A stretch of 64,000 nt of DNA from Streptomyces venezuelae ATCC 10712 (lineage in GTDB: Bacteria > Actinomycetota > Actinomycetes > Streptomycetales > Streptomycetaceae): the NCBI RefSeq assembly GCF_008639165.1, contig NZ_CP029197.1:248001-312000 (forward strand), in the 5' to 3' direction. Below are positions 61,148 to 64,000 of this stretch, piece after piece. Position numbers and translations under genes: made by a program. A model generated the notes under the pieces. The model did not search any database, was not told where the DNA came from, and saw only the letters and a program-made list of their open reading frames with translations. Every line of letters starts with the position of its first letter. The first letter of the stretch is position 1.

Positions 61148-63547
61148 TTGCACCTCCGTACCCGTCTGAAACGCCTGGCGCTCGCCGGAGCCGCCCTCGC
61201 CGCCGTCACCGCCACCCTGCCGGGCGCGGCGGCCGCCGACTCCGGGGACCGGGGCCACCACCCGTCCGACCGGGGCCTTTCGGCCGTCATCCGGTACACC
61301 GAGTACGGCATCCCGCACATCGTGGCCGCGGACTATGCCGGCCTCGGCTTCGGGACGGGCTGGGCCCAGGCCGCCGACCAGGTCTGCACGCTCGCGGACG
61401 GCTTCCTGACGGTGAACGGGGAGCGCTCCCGGTACTTCGGCCCCGACGCGGCCACGGACGGCTCGCTCTCCTCCGCCGCCACGAACCTCTCCAGCGACCT
61501 GTACTTCCGCGGGGTGAAGGACGCCGGCACCGTCGAGGCGCTGCTCGCGACCCCCGCGCCGGCCGGCCCCAGCCGCGACCTGAAGGAACTCATGCGCGGC
61601 TGGGCGGCCGGCTACAACGCCTGGCTGCGGAAGAACCGCGTCACGGACCCCGCCTGCGCGAACGCCGACTGGGTCCGTCCGGTGACCGCCCTCGACGTGG
61701 CCCGGCGCGGCTTCGCGGTCTCGGTCCTGGGCGGCCAGGGCCGTGCCGTCGACGGCATCACCGCCGCCCGGCCGCCGGCGGCTCCCGCCGCCCCGGCGAC
61801 CCGGGCCTCCGGGCAGGACCCCGATCCCGCCCGGGCCGCCGAGGCCGCCCGGGAGCTGTTCGCCGCCGAGAACGCCACCATGGGCTCCAACGCCGTCGCC
61901 TTCTCGGGCGCCACCACGGCGAACGGGCGCGGGCTGCTCCTGGGCAACCCCCACTACCCCTGGCAGGGCGGCCGGCGCTTCTGGCAGTCGCAGCAGACCA
62001 TCCCCGGCGAGCTGAACGTCTCGGGTGCCTCGCTCCTCGGCACGACCGTCGTCAACATCGGCTTCAACGACAAGGTGGCGTGGAGCCACACCGTCGCCAC
62101 CGGCGTGCCGCTCAACCTGCACCAGCTGACGCTCGCCCCGGGCGACCCGACCTCGTACCTGGTGGACGGCCGGCCGGAGCGGATGACCCCGCGTCAGGTG
62201 ACCGTCCGCGTCAAGGACGCGGCCCCCGTCACCCGTACCCAGTGGTGGACCCGGTACGGCCCGGTCGTCGGCGGCCTCGGCCCGCAGCTCCCGCTGCCGT
62301 GGACGACGACCACGGCGTACGCGCTCCACGACCCCAACGCGAGCAACCTGCGCGGCTCCGACACCGCGCTCGGCTTCGGCAAGGCGCGCTCCACCCGGGA
62401 CATCGCCGAGACCCTGCGGCGTACCCAGGGGCTGCCCTGGGTCAACACGATCGCGGCCGACTCGGCGGGGCACTCGCTCTTCACCCAGTCGCAGGTGCTC
62501 CCCCGGATCACCGACGACCTCGCCGCGCGCTGCTCCACCCCGCTCGGCCGGGCCACCTATCCCTCGTCGGGTGTCGCGGTGCTCGACGGCTCGCGGTCGG
62601 ACTGCGCGCTCGGCTCCGACCCGGACGCGCTGCAGCCGGGCGTCTTCGGACCGGCGAGGATGCCGGTGCTGCGGGACACCCCGTACGTGGCGAACTCCAA
62701 CGACAGCGCCTGGCTGACCAACGCCGACCGGCCGCTGACCGGTTATGAGCGGGTCTTCGGCACGATCGCGACGCAGCGCTCGCTGCGCACCCGGGGCGGT
62801 GTCGAGGACGTGGCGGCGATGGCGGCGCGCGGGGGCCTGACGGTCGCCGACCTCCAGCGCCAGCAGTTCGCCAACCGGGCTCCGGCCGGTGACCTGGCGG
62901 CGGCCGATGTGGCACGGGCGTGCGCGACGGCGCTGCCGGACGACCCCGAGGCCTGTCGGGTGATCGGCGCCTGGGACCGGACGGTGGACACGGACAGCCG
63001 GGGCGCGCTGCTCTTCGACCGCTTCTGGCGGAAGTTCACGTCCACCGTGCCGTCGGCGCAGCAGTGGACGGTGCCGTTCTCGCCGGCGGACCCGGTCCGT
63101 ACCCCGAACACCGTGAACACGGCCGCGCCGGGGTTCGCGAAGGCGCTGGCGGACGCGGTGGCGGAGTTGCGGGGCGCGGGGATCGCGCTGGACGCCCCGC
63201 TCGGCGACCACCAGTTCGTCGTACGGAACGGGGTCCGGATCCCGGTGAGCGGCGGCACCGAGTCGCTGGGCGTCTGGAACAAGGCGGAGCCCGTGTGGAA
63301 CCCGGCGGGCGGCGGCTACACCGAGGTCGCGCACGGCACCAGCCATGTGCAGGCGGTCGGCTGGGACGGCAGCCGCTGCCCGGTGGCCCGCACGCTGCTG
63401 TCGTACTCCCAGTCGTCGAACCCCTCGTCGCCGCACTCCAGCGACCAGACCCGGCTGTACGCGGGCGAGCGCTGGGTGACCTCCCGGTTCTGCGAGAAGG
63501 ACATCCTGCGCTCGCCGGCGCTGCGGGTGGTGGTCGCCAGGGGCTGA
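61148..63547 (+). CDS. secreted penicillin-acylase-family Ntn hydrolase
   Basis: The 799-aa precursor starts at TTG 61148, with GGGAGGAACC just before. A Sec signal peptide (Arg-Leu-Lys-Arg, then a hydrophobic stretch to Ala-Ala-Ala-Asp at ~33) leads to an alpha-subunit region, a low-complexity Ala/Pro spacer (~residues 205-230), and the autocleavage site Met-Gly-Ser-Asn-Ala with nucleophile Ser247. The beta-subunit follows with Asn-Val-Ser and a Tyr-Gly-Pro-Val-Val motif. Family members remove acyl chains from penicillins, lipopeptides (aculeacin acylase) or homoserine lactones outside the cell. The substrate is unknown here. It converges on the Ca2+/H+ antiporter gene. Confidence 0.9.
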   Translation: MHLRTRLKRLALAGAALAAVTATLPGAAAADSGDRGHHPSDRGLSAVIRYTEYGIPHIVAADYAGLGFGTGWAQAADQVCTLADGFLTVNGERSRYFGPDAATDGSLSSAATNLSSDLYFRGVKDAGTVEALLATPAPAGPSRDLKELMRGWAAGYNAWLRKNRVTDPACANADWVRPVTALDVARRGFAVSVLGGQGRAVDGITAARPPAAPAAPATRASGQDPDPARAAEAARELFAAENATMGSNAVAFSGATTANGRGLLLGNPHYPWQGGRRFWQSQQTIPGELNVSGASLLGTTVVNIGFNDKVAWSHTVATGVPLNLHQLTLAPGDPTSYLVDGRPERMTPRQVTVRVKDAAPVTRTQWWTRYGPVVGGLGPQLPLPWTTTTAYALHDPNASNLRGSDTALGFGKARSTRDIAETLRRTQGLPWVNTIAADSAGHSLFTQSQVLPRITDDLAARCSTPLGRATYPSSGVAVLDGSRSDCALGSDPDALQPGVFGPARMPVLRDTPYVANSNDSAWLTNADRPLTGYERVFGTIATQRSLRTRGGVEDVAAMAARGGLTVADLQRQQFANRAPAGDLAAADVARACATALPDDPEACRVIGAWDRTVDTDSRGALLFDRFWRKFTSTVPSAQQWTVPFSPADPVRTPNTVNTAAPGFAKALADAVAELRGAGIALDAPLGDHQFVVRNGVRIPVSGGTESLGVWNKAEPVWNPAGGGYTEVAHGTSHVQAVGWDGSRCPVARTLLSYSQSSNPSSPHSSDQTRLYAGERWVTSRFCEKDILRSPALRVVVARG

Positions 63548-63589
63548 ACGGTTCTGCTCGGCCCCTGGCGAGACCGGGCTTAGGGCTCG

Positions 63590-64000
63590 TCAGGGGCTGA
63601 ACGACAGGAACACGAAGGCGGCGAACATCGCGAGGTGGACGCCGCCCTGGAGGAGGGTGGCCCGTCCGGGCACCACGGTCAGGGCGCTCACCACGCCGGT
63701 GAGGACGAGCAGCACCATGTGCAGCGGGCCGAGGCCGAGCACCAGGGGCCCGGACAGCCAGATCGAGGCGAGCGCGATCGCCGGGATCGTCAGGCCGATG
63801 CTGGCGATCGCGGAGCCGTAGGCGAGGTTGAGGCTGGTCTGCACGCGGTCGCGGCGGGCCGCGCGGACGGCGGCGAGGGTCTCGGGCAGCAGCACCATCA
63901 GGGCGATGACGACACCGACGACCGCCTTGGGCAGGCCGGCCGACTGGACGCCGTCCTCGATGGTGGGCGAGATCAGCTTGGCGTTGCCGACGACCGCGAC
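63590..64000 (-). CDS. Ca2+/H+ antiporter (CaCA family), C-terminal part
   Basis: The frame is open to the window edge (64000) on the minus strand and ends at 63590. About 136 residues are visible, with four to five hydrophobic helices and a Leu-Pro-Glu-Thr-Leu-Ala-Ala-Val-Arg-Ala-Ala segment, matching the second alpha-repeat of ChaA-like calcium/cation exchangers, where the Glu is ion-binding. The upstream gene part lies outside the window. Together with the acylase gene it shares a CAGGGGCTGAACG direct repeat at the two stops. Confidence 0.82.
   Translation of the reverse strand, partial: VAVVGNAKLISPTIEDGVQSAGLPKAVVGVVIALMVLLPETLAAVRAARRDRVQTSLNLAYGSAIASIGLTIPAIALASIWLSGPLVLGLGPLHMVLLVLTGVVSALTVVPGRATLLQGGVHLAMFAAFVFLSFSP

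Noticed and set aside
59486..63547. Very long open frames on both strands, over 1,300 codons, across the acyl-CoA synthetase and acylase genes.
   Set aside because: They are shadows: the frames gain length only because high GC reduces stops, and the parts outside the recognised enzymes have Arg/Gly/Pro-rich, nonsense-like composition.

Overview
The window is high-GC DNA with tightly packed genes. G/C-biased third codon positions, frequent GTG and TTG starts, a geosmin synthase, an NsdA-like TPR regulator, an SPW-repeat protein and a PASTA-less membrane Ser/Thr kinase all point to a Streptomyces chromosome. I found no rRNA, tRNA, insertion sequence, prophage or CRISPR array. The content looks like ordinary chromosomal arm/core-border DNA: regulators, exporters, catabolic enzymes and secreted hydrolases.

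Layout. 1-2.6 kb: end of a flavodoxin-like gene, then a secreted VWA protein and its overlapping partner. 2.6-6.5 kb: divergent MFS/MerR pair, then a second MFS gene convergent with, and overlapping, a WYL regulator. 6.6-9.5 kb: two-subunit molybdenum hydroxylase (IorA/IorB type) with a Tat signal. 10-13.3 kb: OsmC, an RraA-like protein, an APC permease and a universal stress protein. 13.3-18.6 kb: type B carboxylesterase, MFS exporter, double-domain MerR regulator divergent from an erythromycin-esterase homologue. 18.6-26.4 kb: small metabolic genes, an SPW-repeat gene interrupted by an amber codon, DUF805, a GNAT-AAA+ fusion, a PfkB sugar kinase, YdeI-like, GNAT and F420/NADP-reductase-like genes. 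26.3-33.7 kb: frameshifted PLP enzyme, a protein carrying a ten-unit 24-bp minisatellite, a PAS-SpoIIE phosphatase, the NsdA-like regulator and a divergent APH-type kinase. 34-38.3 kb: secreted peptidoglycan amidase and geosmin synthase. 38.4-42.5 kb: S4 protein, a conserved hypothetical and a frameshifted large LuxR (LAL) regulator.

42.8-49.1 kb is a coherent acyl-CoA/steroid-like catabolic unit: a minus-strand operon of crotonase, two-module DUF35 protein and two thiolase-fold proteins, divergent from a FadD19-like acyl-CoA synthetase across a palindromic operator. Both thiolase-fold proteins lack the canonical Cys and His, so I read them as possible DUF35-dependent aldolases rather than thiolases. 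49.1-53.3 kb: VOC protein, F420/NADP-reductase-like protein, HxlR regulator, a tandem alpha/beta-hydrolase fusion, and a Cys-cluster plus pentapeptide-repeat protein. 53.3-58 kb: Ser/Thr kinase and a P450-cupin-GNAT operon. 58-64 kb: phenylacetate-CoA ligase, another acyl-CoA synthetase, a secreted Ntn-type acylase and the end of a Ca2+/H+ antiporter.

Three genes are broken as read: an amber codon in the SPW gene and 1-nt frameshifts in the PLP enzyme and the LAL regulator. Both frameshifts fall in C/G runs, so sequencing error is a real alternative. All functions are inferred from recognised motifs and remembered family features; no database search was run.
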